A stretch of 64,000 nucleotides of DNA from JANRKF01 sp964518725 (GTDB lineage: Bacteria > Pseudomonadota > Alphaproteobacteria > Rickettsiales > SXRF01). The notes beneath the pieces are model-generated. The model was given only the letters and a program-made list of their open reading frames with translations. It did not search any database and was not told where the DNA came from. Positions within the stretch are counted from its first letter, which is position 1, and every line of letters begins with the position of its first letter. The position numbers and the translations under genes were made by a program. Location: assembly GCA_964518725.1 (NCBI GenBank), contig CAZFKP010000005.1, positions 1 through 64,000 on the forward strand, written 5' to 3'. Positions 16,378 to 24,241 of the stretch are shown piece by piece.

Positions 16378-16406
16378 TGCAATTTTTCTATAGACAATAA
16401 ATTGCA
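16378..16406. promoter_or_regulatory. Inverted TGCAATTT/AAATTGCA pair before the recombinase cassette
   Basis: TGCAATTT (16378-16385) and AAATTGCA (16399-16406) form an inverted pair with 13 bases between. The core equals the repeats in the CI/Cro operator. It lies upstream of the operon that ends in the serine recombinase, so the repressor might also control integration genes. Confidence 0.45.
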
Positions 16407-16459
16407 TTATCTGCTACCGAATCCTACCCATAAGCAAGTTTATGGGAGGCAATTCACCG

Positions 16460-16672
16460 ATGGCTATAAAAGAAAAATTGCAAAAATGGCTCGCGCGGCT
16501 GACATGGCAGCAAGCCTTTCACTTCATCATCGCCAGCTTCTTCATGCTGCTATTCGCAGCGTTCTTTGACTGGCTGATCATCAACTGGATCAGCGGGTGC
16601 TGCGAAGGCGGCGTGTGCATTCCTGAATGGCTGTACCCAAGCTGCAAAGCGGATGGAGGCAGCCATGATTGA
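16460..16672 (+). CDS. Small single-span membrane protein
   Basis: A 70-residue protein from the ATG at 16460, with GGGAGG ten bases upstream. One hydrophobic span is visible (AFHFIIASFFMLLFAAFFDW), followed by a loop with four cysteines (GCCEGGVCIPEWLYPSC), which may form disulfides outside the membrane. First gene of the operon leading to the recombinase. An upstream ATG at 16442 overlaps the ribosome binding site and is not chosen. Function unknown. Confidence 0.6.
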   Translation: MAIKEKLQKWLARLTWQQAFHFIIASFFMLLFAAFFDWLIINWISGCCEGGVCIPEWLYPSCKADGGSHD

Positions 16673-17030
16673 TGAAAATGATGTGAATCAGTATGTGGCA
16701 AGCCAGCTCAAGCTGCTTCGAACCACCACTGGTCTAACCCAGAAAGCGGTAGCACAAGAAATGAGGATGTCTCCACAGCAAGTGCAAAAATACGAGAGTG
16801 GCCATAACCGTCTCTCTGTGGGTAAATTGTTTCAATTTGCAGAGGCGTTCGACGTGTCGATCACTGTGTTTTTCCCTCAGCGTAATGAGCATTATTCCTA
16901 CGATCCCGTACCTCCGCCGACGATGCGTTTCATCCGTCTTATAGCCAAGATTTCACCTGCACATTACGAACAGGTTTATGTCGCACTCAAGGCTATAGCC
17001 AAACTTTCTGGTAGCAAAATGGAGGAGTGA
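16665..17030 (+). CDS. XRE-family regulator
   Basis: A 121-residue protein with GGAGG five bases before the ATG at 16665. Residues 10-68 are an XRE helix-turn-helix (VASQLKLLRTTTGLTQKAVA, then MRMSPQQVQKYESGHNRLS). A proline-rich turn and a helical C-terminal part follow. This kind of short XRE protein precedes DUF2924 and recombinase genes in alphaproteobacterial elements. It overlaps the membrane protein gene by eight bases and probably controls the cassette. Confidence 0.8.
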   Translation: MIDENDVNQYVASQLKLLRTTTGLTQKAVAQEMRMSPQQVQKYESGHNRLSVGKLFQFAEAFDVSITVFFPQRNEHYSYDPVPPPTMRFIRLIAKISPAHYEQVYVALKAIAKLSGSKMEE

Positions 17031-17031
17031 T

Positions 17032-17223
17032 ATGGCGCGTTCTCCTGATGAAATGACGGCTACACAGCGCATTGAGGAGATTGCGAATATTGTATCGGAG
17101 GGGCTGCTGCGCCTCAAAGCCAAGCATACCAAGAAAAGTCGCAGATTAAGAGACATTCTGCTGGACTCTTCGCCTGACCAGAGCGTTCATGCCGCTATCA
17201 TTGATGATGGAGATAGCGCATGA
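17032..17223 (+). CDS. Small recombinase-cassette protein, hypothetical
   Basis: A 63-residue charged protein one base after the XRE gene, overlapping the DUF2924 gene by four bases. It has a helical N-terminal half (TATQRIEEIANIVSEGLLRL) followed by a lysine-rich stretch (KAKHTKKSRRLRDIL) and an acidic end. Comparable small proteins precede DUF2924 genes in similar cassettes. No function is known. Confidence 0.65.
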   Translation: MARSPDEMTATQRIEEIANIVSEGLLRLKAKHTKKSRRLRDILLDSSPDQSVHAAIIDDGDSA

Positions 17224-17651
17224 AAAACAATGTGATAGCAGAGCTTGCCGCACTCAAAACAATGAATGCCTGTGAACTGCGTGACAAGTGGAAAAAGCTG
17301 ATGGATGGGGAGCCACCCAGCATGAACCGCACTTATCTGGAATCGCGGCTTGCTCACCGCATCCAGACACTCGCCTATGGCGGTATCAGCCATGAAACCG
17401 AACGCCGCCTTCAGCAGTTGCGTGAAAATCTCACCACAGGCAGCCCACTCAAGCCTCGTGATACAGGAAAGCCTCCTATCGGTGCGGTGTTGGTGCGTGA
17501 GCATGGCGGGGTGGAACACCGCGTGAAAGTGATAAAGGATGGGTTTGAGTATAACGGCAGAGTGTGGAAGTCGCTGACTGCGGTCGCTTCACATATTGCC
17601 GGTGTGCATTGGAACGGCCCGATGTTTTTCGGGCTTAGGAGGAAGGGATGA
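17220..17651 (+). CDS. DUF2924 family protein
   Basis: A 143-residue protein with the DUF2924 pattern: AELAALKTMNACELRDKWKK, LESRLAHRIQTLAYGG, and a C-terminal part with VLVREHGGVEHRVKVIKDGF and SHIAGVHWNGPMFFGL. The family is nearly always next to large serine recombinases in Alphaproteobacteria, as here (four-base overlap with the recombinase). The C-terminal pattern suggests a small DNA-binding fold; an accessory role in integration or excision is likely but not proven. Confidence 0.85.
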   Translation: MKNNVIAELAALKTMNACELRDKWKKLMDGEPPSMNRTYLESRLAHRIQTLAYGGISHETERRLQQLRENLTTGSPLKPRDTGKPPIGAVLVREHGGVEHRVKVIKDGFEYNGRVWKSLTAVASHIAGVHWNGPMFFGLRRKG

Positions 17652-18988
17652 CCCAGCCCCTTATCAAAAAAAATTGTGCCATCTACACCCGAAAATCCAA
17701 TGAGGAAGGGTTGGAGATGGAGTATAATTCGCTGGATGCGCAATATGACGCCGCCATGCATTATATTCACGCCCAGCAGTCACAGGGCTGGGTGCTGGTA
17801 AACAAACGGTATGATGACGGTGGATGGTCGGGTGGCAATCTTGAACGTCCGGGCTTAAAGCGATTGCTTGCGGATGTGGAACAAGGGCTGGTGGATGTCA
17901 TCGTGGTCTATAAAATGGACCGACTCACGCGCGCCCTGTTTGATTTCTCCAAGCTGGTCGAGGTTTTTGATAAACACGGCGTGACCTTCGTATCCGTCAC
18001 CGAAAACTTTAACACCACCACCTCGATGGGACGGCTTACACTCAACATGCTGCTGTCATTTGCACAGTTTGAGCGCGAGCTGGTGGGTGAGCGTATTCGT
18101 GATAAATTCGCTGCCTCCAAACGCAAGGGCATGTGGATGGGCGGTACGCCACCACTTGGGTATGATGTGGTGGAGCGGAAATTGGTGGTGAATCGGCAGG
18201 AAGCAAAAATCATCACCTTCATTTACGAGCAGTTCCTGCGGCATGGCTCCACCATTCGGCTGTTACATGAACTGGATGAGCGTTGCTACCGCACCAAAAG
18301 CTGGACGACCCAAACAGGCAACAAAAAGCAAGGCGGCAAGATAGATGCGAATGTGGTGATACGCATCCTGCGCAATCCAATTTTTAAAGGCATTATCAGC
18401 CACAAGGGTGAACATTATCAAGGCGAGCATGAGCCCATTATTTCAGAAAGAATGTGGGATGATGTGCAGGAATTGATTGAAAAACGCCGCCATGCCAAAC
18501 CCCGCACGCTTGATACCAAACCCAAAAATGCTCCGTATCTCTTGCGCGGGATTATCTTCGATTCCGCAGGATGGGCGATGACTCCGTCTGATGGGGGTAA
18601 GAGCAAGCGGCGGCGGTACCGCTATTACGTCAGCACCCGTGCGATCAAACATGGTTACCAATCGGTGGATGTGCGCTCGGTCGCCGCTGAGCAAATCGAA
18701 CCCATCATTATCGGCCAACTGCGCCAGTTTTTTGTGGCGCCAGAAGTGATTCACCGCACACACCAGCGCGCGCAGATGCATGAGCCCAACATTACTGTCG
18801 AAGAGGTGCGTAAGGCTCTCGCACAATTTGACGAGATTTGGGATCAGCTCTTTCCACTGGAACAGAACCGCATCATGCACCTGATCGTCAAACGGATTCA
18901 GGTGAGTCTGAGCGGCGTAACGATTACCTATCAACCTAACGGCATCATGGATGTATATGAGCAACTCACCACTAAGAAGCGGGCCTAG
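17648..18988 (+). CDS. Large serine recombinase / integrase
   Basis: A 446-residue serine recombinase. The resolvase domain (residues 8-150) has the catalytic serine in CAIYTRKSNEEG, the helix segment YKMDRLTRALFDF and FAQFERELVGERIRDK. Residues 165-290 hold the recombinase domain with GTPPLGYDV and RILRNPIFKGIISHKGEHY. The zinc-ribbon region after residue 290 lacks an obvious full cysteine set. A helical C-terminal part follows. It likely integrates or excises the prophage. Confidence 0.93.
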   Translation: MTQPLIKKNCAIYTRKSNEEGLEMEYNSLDAQYDAAMHYIHAQQSQGWVLVNKRYDDGGWSGGNLERPGLKRLLADVEQGLVDVIVVYKMDRLTRALFDFSKLVEVFDKHGVTFVSVTENFNTTTSMGRLTLNMLLSFAQFERELVGERIRDKFAASKRKGMWMGGTPPLGYDVVERKLVVNRQEAKIITFIYEQFLRHGSTIRLLHELDERCYRTKSWTTQTGNKKQGGKIDANVVIRILRNPIFKGIISHKGEHYQGEHEPIISERMWDDVQELIEKRRHAKPRTLDTKPKNAPYLLRGIIFDSAGWAMTPSDGGKSKRRRYRYYVSTRAIKHGYQSVDVRSVAAEQIEPIIIGQLRQFFVAPEVIHRTHQRAQMHEPNITVEEVRKALAQFDEIWDQLFPLEQNRIMHLIVKRIQVSLSGVTITYQPNGIMDVYEQLTTKKRA

Positions 18989-19409
18989 AAACATTAAGCT
19001 GATTACCGAGAACCAGCGTTCCATCACGAATGACGATGGCACTATCACGGTGCATATTCCCATCAGTTTCAAACGTCACGGTGGCCGCAAATATATCATC
19101 GCACCCGATGCCATTCCCAGTGAATATCAATCACCCGCGAACAAAGAATCGCTGCTCAAAGCCCTTGGTCGTGCGTTTGAGTGGAAGGAAATGTTGGCAT
19201 CCGACCCAACCCTCAACCACGATATTATCGCCGATAAAGTGGGGCTGCCACGCTCGTATGTTTCGCGGGTGATGAAGGTGACGCTGCTTGCGCCCGATAT
19301 TATTGACCTGATTCTTGACGGCAAACAACCCAAGCACATGAACCTTGCCGATGTCAGCAAAATGCCAAGCGACTGGAATGAGCAGCGCGAGTATTTTGGC
19401 ATTGTGTAG
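18951..19409 (+). CDS. Recombinase accessory protein with helix-turn-helix
   Basis: A 152-residue reading frame overlapping the recombinase end by 38 bases. The segment LLKALGRAFEWKEMLASDPT followed by IIADKVGLPRSYVSRVMKVT is a helix-turn-helix, and LAPDIIDLILDGKQPKHMNL follows; this pattern is common in proteins encoded directly after such recombinases. The N-terminal part (HIPISFKRHGGRKYIIAPD) is conserved in the same group. The start at 18951 is the first ATG; a later start is possible. It may be a directionality or regulatory factor. Confidence 0.7.
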   Translation: MYMSNSPLRSGPRNIKLITENQRSITNDDGTITVHIPISFKRHGGRKYIIAPDAIPSEYQSPANKESLLKALGRAFEWKEMLASDPTLNHDIIADKVGLPRSYVSRVMKVTLLAPDIIDLILDGKQPKHMNLADVSKMPSDWNEQREYFGIV

Positions 19410-19672
19410 GTCACTGCAGAGATTGTTTGCGCCTGCATCTGCTACCCACATGAAGTTACAAACAGTGCTGTTTACGCCCATTGATTTTGAATAGAATTTT
19501 TAACGTCACCATTTTTTCCGAGTGAACAGCCTCAGAGAGAAACGCCTCTCTGCAGCCCATTACAAACCCCATCCGTACAGCAGCAGTGAACAGCCCACCT
19601 CGCTGAACAAGGCACACAGCGGCACTTACAGCAACCGCATCAGAGGAGAGAGAGCCTCTGTAACTCAATGTG

Positions 19673-19730
19673 TGGCGGAAGAGGTGAGATTCGAACTCAC
19701 GGAGGCGTTGCCCCCTCGGCAGTTTTCAAG
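19673..19730 (-). pseudogene. tRNA-Ser(UGA) 3' half (attachment-site remnant)
   Basis: Fifty-eight bases, read on the minus strand from CTTGAAAAC of the anticodon loop through variable arm and T-arm to GCCA. They match the intact tRNA-Ser at 27111-27168 at 55 of 58 positions. The acceptor strand CTCTTCC pairs with GGAAGAG of the 5' half at 27236-27276, not with the intact gene's GGAAGCT. So this is the displaced half of a split tRNA gene. Confidence 0.88.
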
Positions 19731-19848
19731 GCGCTTTTTCACCATTTATTACAGCTGGTTACAAAACACCGCGACAGCCTCACCGTCACATTTTTAGATT
19801 ATGCCTTTCGTGCGCGATTGTCAAAATTTGTGAGGTTTTGCGCCCGAG

Positions 19849-19866
19849 TGTCCCACCAGTGTCCCA
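19849..19866. repeat. Left paired TGTCCCA repeats (arm-site candidate)
   Basis: TGTCCCA at 19849-19855 and 19860-19866, 11 bases apart; an inverted GGGACA follows at 19880-19885. The same pair with the same spacing lies at the other end of the element (27064-27081). Such tandem sites are typical of arm-binding sites of tyrosine integrases. Confidence 0.55.
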
Positions 19867-19977
19867 TAGAGCAGTTTGCGGGACAGTTGGTTTGAATGCC
19901 AAACTTGCGGTTTGTATCAAACAACACCGCGCATGTGCCCGCTTGGTGCGTGATGCGTGAAATACGGGTGGAGTGAC

Positions 19978-21282
19978 TCACTCTTTGGGAATTGGCTTTT
20001 CATCAAGAAGTTTATTCAATGGTTCGTGCCTACCATCCATTTTGCTTTTAGCAATCTCATTAATCGTTTCTTGAGGTAGATCTGCGACAGCGAATGCCGT
20101 TGGCAAAATCGGATCTGCACCAAAAGGACGGTTGATAATAGCCAGCGCTTCTTTAGCTGCGAATATTCGGTTGCGCGTATAGCCTGTGCGTTCATGCAGG
20201 ATACCTGCATCCATCAACTGATCGATTGCGGTGGACGCTGCAGGAGTGCTTACCTCGGCAAGCTGCGCAAGACGTTTGATGGTAATAACAGGGTAATGCG
20301 GCAAAAGCGCAAGCGCATGGGAGGCTGCCGATCCCTTGCGGAATTGTCGGCGCTTTGACCATTGATCAGAGAGAAGTGTGAGCGCCTTCCTTGTTGCGAA
20401 TAATTCATGCACGGTTGCCGTGATCGCTTCAGATAGAAACGCAACGAGCGGATGCCACTCCAGTTGCTGCTGCGCTGCTTTCAGCGCAGCATAGTACGCT
20501 TCTTTTTTTTCTGCGATGTAGGGCGATAAATAAAGTGGAACACTTCCTTCAGCCGCCATCATCAGCGGCATCAACAATCTTCCAACACGCCCATTACCAT
20601 CGCGAAACGGATGGACTGCCTCAAAATGTGCATGGGCAACCGCCATACGTGTGATCAGATTCTGCGTCATTGCCTGCATCCCATCGCAGCGCATGTAAGC
20701 CATCGATTCTTCCAGGCATGTGGCAACATCTTCAGGCGGGGTTGGGTTATAAGTGGAATAGGCTATATCTCCACGTCCACCAATCCACACCACACGCGAA
20801 CGCAATTCACCAGGAGCGTCTTTATAATCAACTGCACCGCGCATGACCGTGCGATGAAGTTCTTTGACAAGGCCGGTCGTGAAAATTGTATGACGTTGCT
20901 GCATGGCTTCTGGCACAAGCGCGTCTAGCGCTAACGCATAGTCGCGCACTTGTTTTGCAGCACTGCTCGCTTCTTCGTCTTCAGTTTCTTCGACCGAAAG
21001 AAGCTCATCCAATGTACTATGTGTGCCTTCTATGGAAGAACTGCTGATTGCTTCCTGTCTTGGAAGGATTCGGCTTATCAGCCACGGATCCGCTAATTCG
21101 CCTGCCAGAGTTTCAATGCGTCCGAGCGCGGCACTCGCTTCGGATAACTGGGGAATGGCGGGCGTAACATTTACGGAATGTTCTGGTGGCGGCAACGGAA
21201 CCACCCCATAATGTGAGGCATAGGGAGTCGGCAGGCGTTTTAGCCTTTCCCTAACCGCGTGACAGAGGTTGTCCCTTTTCAT
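19978..21282 (-). CDS. Fic family protein (putative AMP-transferase)
   Basis: The ATG at 21282, with AAAGG six bases upstream, gives 434 residues; a longer start at 21315 has no good site. The protein has the full Fic motif HPFRDGNGRVGR (about 224-235) and an N-terminal inhibitory helix motif SSSIEGT (about 81-87), as in class II Fic proteins such as SoFic. The C-terminal part has a winged-helix domain (VITIKRLAQLAEVSTPAAST). Such proteins modify target proteins with AMP and are held inactive by their own helix. The gene stands alone, without an antitoxin gene. Confidence 0.92.
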   Translation of the reverse strand: MKRDNLCHAVRERLKRLPTPYASHYGVVPLPPPEHSVNVTPAIPQLSEASAALGRIETLAGELADPWLISRILPRQEAISSSSIEGTHSTLDELLSVEETEDEEASSAAKQVRDYALALDALVPEAMQQRHTIFTTGLVKELHRTVMRGAVDYKDAPGELRSRVVWIGGRGDIAYSTYNPTPPEDVATCLEESMAYMRCDGMQAMTQNLITRMAVAHAHFEAVHPFRDGNGRVGRLLMPLMMAAEGSVPLYLSPYIAEKKEAYYAALKAAQQQLEWHPLVAFLSEAITATVHELFATRKALTLLSDQWSKRRQFRKGSAASHALALLPHYPVITIKRLAQLAEVSTPAASTAIDQLMDAGILHERTGYTRNRIFAAKEALAIINRPFGADPILPTAFAVADLPQETINEIAKSKMDGRHEPLNKLLDEKPIPKE

Positions 21283-21382
21283 CAAAAACCTTTCATAAGA
21301 CGATAGAACTAGCATTTATAATAAAGGTTATTGGTATAAACTTCAATAAGAATGCTTCCTGAGCTCCATGCAGAAGGTTATT

Positions 21383-21442
21383 TATAGCTATTATCATAGC
21401 CATTAATTGCATTTTAATGGTTTTATAGCTATAATAATAGCC
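21383..21442. promoter_or_regulatory. Paired operator-like palindromes before the HipB-like gene
   Basis: Two 19-base copies, at 21383-21401 and 21424-21442, agree at 17 of 19 positions. Each holds a palindrome GCTAT-N4-ATAGC. They are spaced 41 bases apart, about four helical turns, and sit just before the HTH gene, as expected for autoregulation. Confidence 0.6.
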
Positions 21443-21445
21443 GTT

Positions 21446-21745
21446 ATGATGAAATTACCCCGCGAAAACATGAAAGTCATAGCAGGCCGTGCTAAGGCGC
21501 GGCGGCTTTCTCTCAACCTGACGCAAGAAGGCCTGGCTTCACGATCCGGAGTAAGTCTCGGGACGCTCAAGCAATTTGAGCACACCGGAAAAATCTCTCT
21601 TGAATCACTGCTCAAGCTCTCTGTTGCGCTAGGTAATAGCCATGAGTTTGACGGGCTATTTGCCGCAAACCAATTCCCCACAGGAATATCGCTGGATGCA
21701 CTTATAAAAGCATCGAAGTCGCGCAAACGTGGCAGCCTAAAGTGA
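21446..21745 (+). CDS. HipB-like XRE regulator, without HipA partner
   Basis: From the ATG at 21446 (or 21449) the protein has 99 residues. An XRE helix-turn-helix is at residues 10-60 (SLNLTQEGLASRSGVSLGTL, then KQFEHTGKISLESLLKLSVA). The pattern with the following FDGLFAANQF is typical of antitoxin regulators that precede a HipA gene. Here the next gene is unrelated and the only HipA gene lies on the other strand with its own partner. It may be a relic antitoxin or a stand-alone repressor. Confidence 0.75.
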   Translation: MMKLPRENMKVIAGRAKARRLSLNLTQEGLASRSGVSLGTLKQFEHTGKISLESLLKLSVALGNSHEFDGLFAANQFPTGISLDALIKASKSRKRGSLK

Positions 21746-21806
21746 GATGTCAAAATTGTACAAAAAGATGGTTGACCTCAGCTGCCAGTAGCTTATCCGA
21801 TAGAGG

Positions 21807-22382
21807 ATGAAGCGAGAGATTGCCCAGGTTATTACCTTCCAGCGCGACCAGCTCTATGATGAAATCTGGTCGGTGCCCATCCTGCAGCTGGCGAAACAAT
21901 ATGGGCTCTCGGATGTCGGCCTCGCCAAAATATGCACGAAGATGAAAATCCCGCGTCCACCCCGTGGCTATTGGGCGAAGCGTTCCTACGGCCAACCGAC
22001 CACCAAGCCTATCCTGCGCCCAGCGCCTGCCGACACGCCCACCGAAATCACGGTGGATCGTGACGCAAAGCAGCTCGCCAAAGCCAACGACAAACGCCGC
22101 GTGCAAAAACCTGACATGATGACTGAGCGCCAGCGCGTGCGCCGCCTAAAGATCGCGCTGCGCGATATGGAAATTGCCCGCCGCACCCGCCAGTATCTGG
22201 AAGCGATGCGCCAACTCCCCAACGCCACCGCGCCTGAGCAAGCCGATTGGCTGGATTGGGTTGCACAATACGCCGATCACATCGATCCCACCGTCGATTA
22301 CAAGATGGACACGCCTATCAAGTCCAACCCCAACGCCAAGGTGCTCTATAAATTCACCGCGCAGGGGTTTGTGGATGATTAG
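21807..22382 (+). CDS. Hypothetical protein with N-terminal HTH-like domain
   Basis: A 191-residue protein. Residues 10-60 (FQRDQLYDEIWSVPILQLAK, then YGLSDVGLAKICTKMKIPRP, PRGYWAK) form a helix-turn-helix-like unit that I recall from many uncharacterised bacterial proteins. The middle is basic and the C-terminal half helical and polar. It may bind DNA. It sits between the HipB-like gene and the convergent HipA gene and has no obvious operon partner. The start has only a weak site (GAGG close to the ATG). Confidence 0.6.
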   Translation: MKREIAQVITFQRDQLYDEIWSVPILQLAKQYGLSDVGLAKICTKMKIPRPPRGYWAKRSYGQPTTKPILRPAPADTPTEITVDRDAKQLAKANDKRRVQKPDMMTERQRVRRLKIALRDMEIARRTRQYLEAMRQLPNATAPEQADWLDWVAQYADHIDPTVDYKMDTPIKSNPNAKVLYKFTAQGFVDD

Positions 22383-22449
22383 CCTCAGCACTACATTCAA
22401 AGCTGAGTAATTCAGCTTTATAGTGAATTTCTGTGGTTACATTGTACCA

Positions 22450-23700
22450 CTATAATTCTACTGACAGCCGTAAATCTTCATGCTCAAACGCAGACTCCAT
22501 GCGGCTAATTTCTTTGTTGGAAAGGCCATGCTCTGCAGCACGTTCTCGCCATCCACTTACGGCACTGCCAACTTCCCGTGCAATCTGTTTAGCTTCTTCG
22601 GGCTTCAGACTGAAATCTGGCGCAACGCTGTAAGCGAGCTCCAGTGATGCTGTGGATTCATGCTCGTCAATCGCCAGACTGAGTGCCCTCGGTTTGATGT
22701 CCGTTGGCATGGGGTTGAGGTCGTAGGCTGGCGAGAGTGTCCATCCTTTGCCAGCATATAAGAAACCATGATTCCGCAAGTGGTCATCCGTGTTGGAAAT
22801 GAGAATATGAAATACGATGCGCCGCCAAAGCTGATGTAAATCCTGTTCCGGCTTACTTCCATAGGTGCGCAGAGCATCGGCGATTTCAAGATAGCTATGA
22901 TCTTCATTGTCTGCGGCCGTCAACATGCTCATGGCAGACAGGAAAGGAATGCGCGTTGCAGCCTGTCGGTCGAAGCGACTGAGTATCAGAACGGGCTTAC
23001 CATCAACTTTCTCGATGCGTCGGCCAGCAACTGTGATACCTGCGCGCTCTGCTAAATCGAGCGCTACGGCCTCCCATAGCGGCACCTGCCATAAATCATC
23101 GGCTTGGGGAAACTTAGCAATTGCTAGACTTCCGTCGCGGTCGATCACTGAAGCTTTAGCGCGTGCGCCGCCCAGCGATGAACCAGGCGCGAGTAGCAAA
23201 CGCAGGTCGTTTTCATTCTCCTCATCGGCACATAAGCGCGTGGCTGCGCCAAGCAAATCACCCAGACGGATAAGTGGTGGAATGTTTTGGCTATCCTGCG
23301 GTGCAAGAAATTCACCATCTTCCGATAGGCGGAACCTTAGTGCTCCCTGACGTGTTATGTCGCCCACGCCCAATAGATAGTCGCCTTCAGATAGAGTTCG
23401 AGGAGCGCGATTCTCTTCTCTTGCCTTACGGCGTTCCTCGCGCTGGATTAACACACGCCCCCAGCGATCTGGCGCGGAGTCGCCAATGGCTCCAAAAAGC
23501 GAGCGCCCTGCACCAGTATGGATTGTGCCGGATGCAAGTTGTAGCGCAGGCTCCAGCGCAAATCGCTTAGGATGGGCAAGCCACTCTCTATCATATTCAA
23601 AGCTGGCGCTGTCGCGATTGCCCTGCCGTGTCCATAGCGTACCAACCCGAAACGGGGTGTTACCTAAATCAACATATACGAGAATTTTGCGCTCTATCAC
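22450..23700 (-). CDS. hipA: HipA-family serine/threonine kinase toxin
   Basis: A 416-residue HipA-family kinase. Motifs seen: a glycine-rich SSLGGARAKASV near 173-184, a kinase-core lysine in SLAIAKFPQ, a catalytic loop HILISNTDDHLRNHGFLY near 298, and a metal-binding SPAYDLNP near 322. The N-terminal part is the HipA N-terminal domain. HipA kinases phosphorylate aminoacyl-tRNA synthetases and cause growth arrest. It starts immediately after the antitoxin stop, so the pair is one operon. The assignment to family is secure; the target is not known. Confidence 0.88.
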   Translation of the reverse strand: MIERKILVYVDLGNTPFRVGTLWTRQGNRDSASFEYDREWLAHPKRFALEPALQLASGTIHTGAGRSLFGAIGDSAPDRWGRVLIQREERRKAREENRAPRTLSEGDYLLGVGDITRQGALRFRLSEDGEFLAPQDSQNIPPLIRLGDLLGAATRLCADEENENDLRLLLAPGSSLGGARAKASVIDRDGSLAIAKFPQADDLWQVPLWEAVALDLAERAGITVAGRRIEKVDGKPVLILSRFDRQAATRIPFLSAMSMLTAADNEDHSYLEIADALRTYGSKPEQDLHQLWRRIVFHILISNTDDHLRNHGFLYAGKGWTLSPAYDLNPMPTDIKPRALSLAIDEHESTASLELAYSVAPDFSLKPEEAKQIAREVGSAVSGWRERAAEHGLSNKEISRMESAFEHEDLRLSVEL

Positions 23701-24027
23701 TTAAGCCCCCTTAGTGCGCCGACGCGGCACAACGTGTTTTGGGAGACGGGTTTCATCTAATTGCAGGCCGACATCATCGCTACGCACATCAGCAAGCTCA
23801 GCAAGGCGATTAGTCATGCCGAGAATGAAAAGCACCGTGGCGTAAATCCCCAGCGAGACGCCTGGATTGCCTTTTTCTACTTTACTGAGGGTGGTGCGCG
23901 TAATCAGAGCGCGTTCTGCCATTAATGTGGTTGTGATCCGACGGCGCAGGCGCGCAGCGCGTATATCCCCGCCGAGTTTTGCGAGGGCGCGCTTTACGGG
24001 TAATGGCATGGGCGGGTTTGTACGCAT
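23701..24027 (-). CDS. hipB: HipB-like antitoxin (XRE family)
   Basis: A 108-residue protein with an XRE domain (AKLGGDIRAARLRRRITTTL, then MAERALITRTTLSKVEKGNP) and a C-terminal basic tail (PKHVVPRRRTKGA). It lies directly upstream of hipA on the same strand, with one stop/start junction. It should bind HipA and repress the operon through the repeats at 24042-24093. The tail, which in HipB proteins becomes flexible and degradable, is present here. Confidence 0.82.
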   Translation of the reverse strand: MRTNPPMPLPVKRALAKLGGDIRAARLRRRITTTLMAERALITRTTLSKVEKGNPGVSLGIYATVLFILGMTNRLAELADVRSDDVGLQLDETRLPKHVVPRRRTKGA

Positions 24028-24041
24028 AAAATCATCCTATT

Positions 24042-24093
24042 TGTCTATTACTATATACAATTAAGTCTTATCTGTCTATAGTAATGTACAATT
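24042..24093. promoter_or_regulatory. Operator-like direct repeats before hipBA
   Basis: Two 21-base copies beginning TGTCTAT and ending TACAATT, at 24042-24062 and 24073-24093, agree at 16 of 21 positions and are spaced 31 bases apart, three helical turns. They lie 15 bases upstream of the HipB start and are likely antitoxin binding sites. Confidence 0.55.
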
Positions 24094-24241
24094 GCACTAG
24101 GATTGATAATGCGCTGACACCCTTCAACACGCAATGAAGATCGGCAAAAATATCGGCATTAATGAGACGATGATGCTAATTAATAAGCTGATATAAAACT
24201 ATTTATTGTAACTTTTAGATCGGCATTTGGAGTTTCGAGGG

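Larger units (their letters stand above)
1..19410. mobile_element. Lambda-like prophage, right part (left end outside window)
   Basis: A contiguous phage gene set fills this stretch: head and tail morphogenesis on the minus strand in the order seen in lambda (terminase, connector, portal, protease/scaffold, decoration, capsid, head-tail joining, tail), then small accessory genes, two DNA methyltransferases, a replication/early operon, a CI/Cro-type switch and a serine recombinase cassette. No lysis genes and only the first tail gene are visible, so the remainder must lie left of the window. The right boundary is inferred from the end of the recombinase accessory gene; no matching attachment site was identified. 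Confidence 0.9.
19410..19977. other. Gene-free junction: two hairpins, tRNA-Ser 3' half, arm-type repeats
   Basis: No supported gene lies here. Visible are two hairpins, CAGAGAG-AAACGC-CTCTCTG (about 19531-19550) and CAGAGG-AGAGAGAG-CCTCTG (19641-19660), the tRNA-Ser 3' half (19673-19730) and paired TGTCCCA repeats (19849-19866). It is the seam between the prophage end and the inserted element. Confidence 0.7.

Noticed and set aside
17648..18988. Serine recombinase as the cause of the split tRNA-Ser
   Set aside because: It lies outside the split halves, and crossover over a 7-base anticodon loop with paired arm repeats fits a tyrosine recombinase.
19522..19797. Open frame across the hairpins and tRNA-Ser remnant
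   Set aside because: It runs through a tRNA half and low-complexity hairpins and has no protein pattern.
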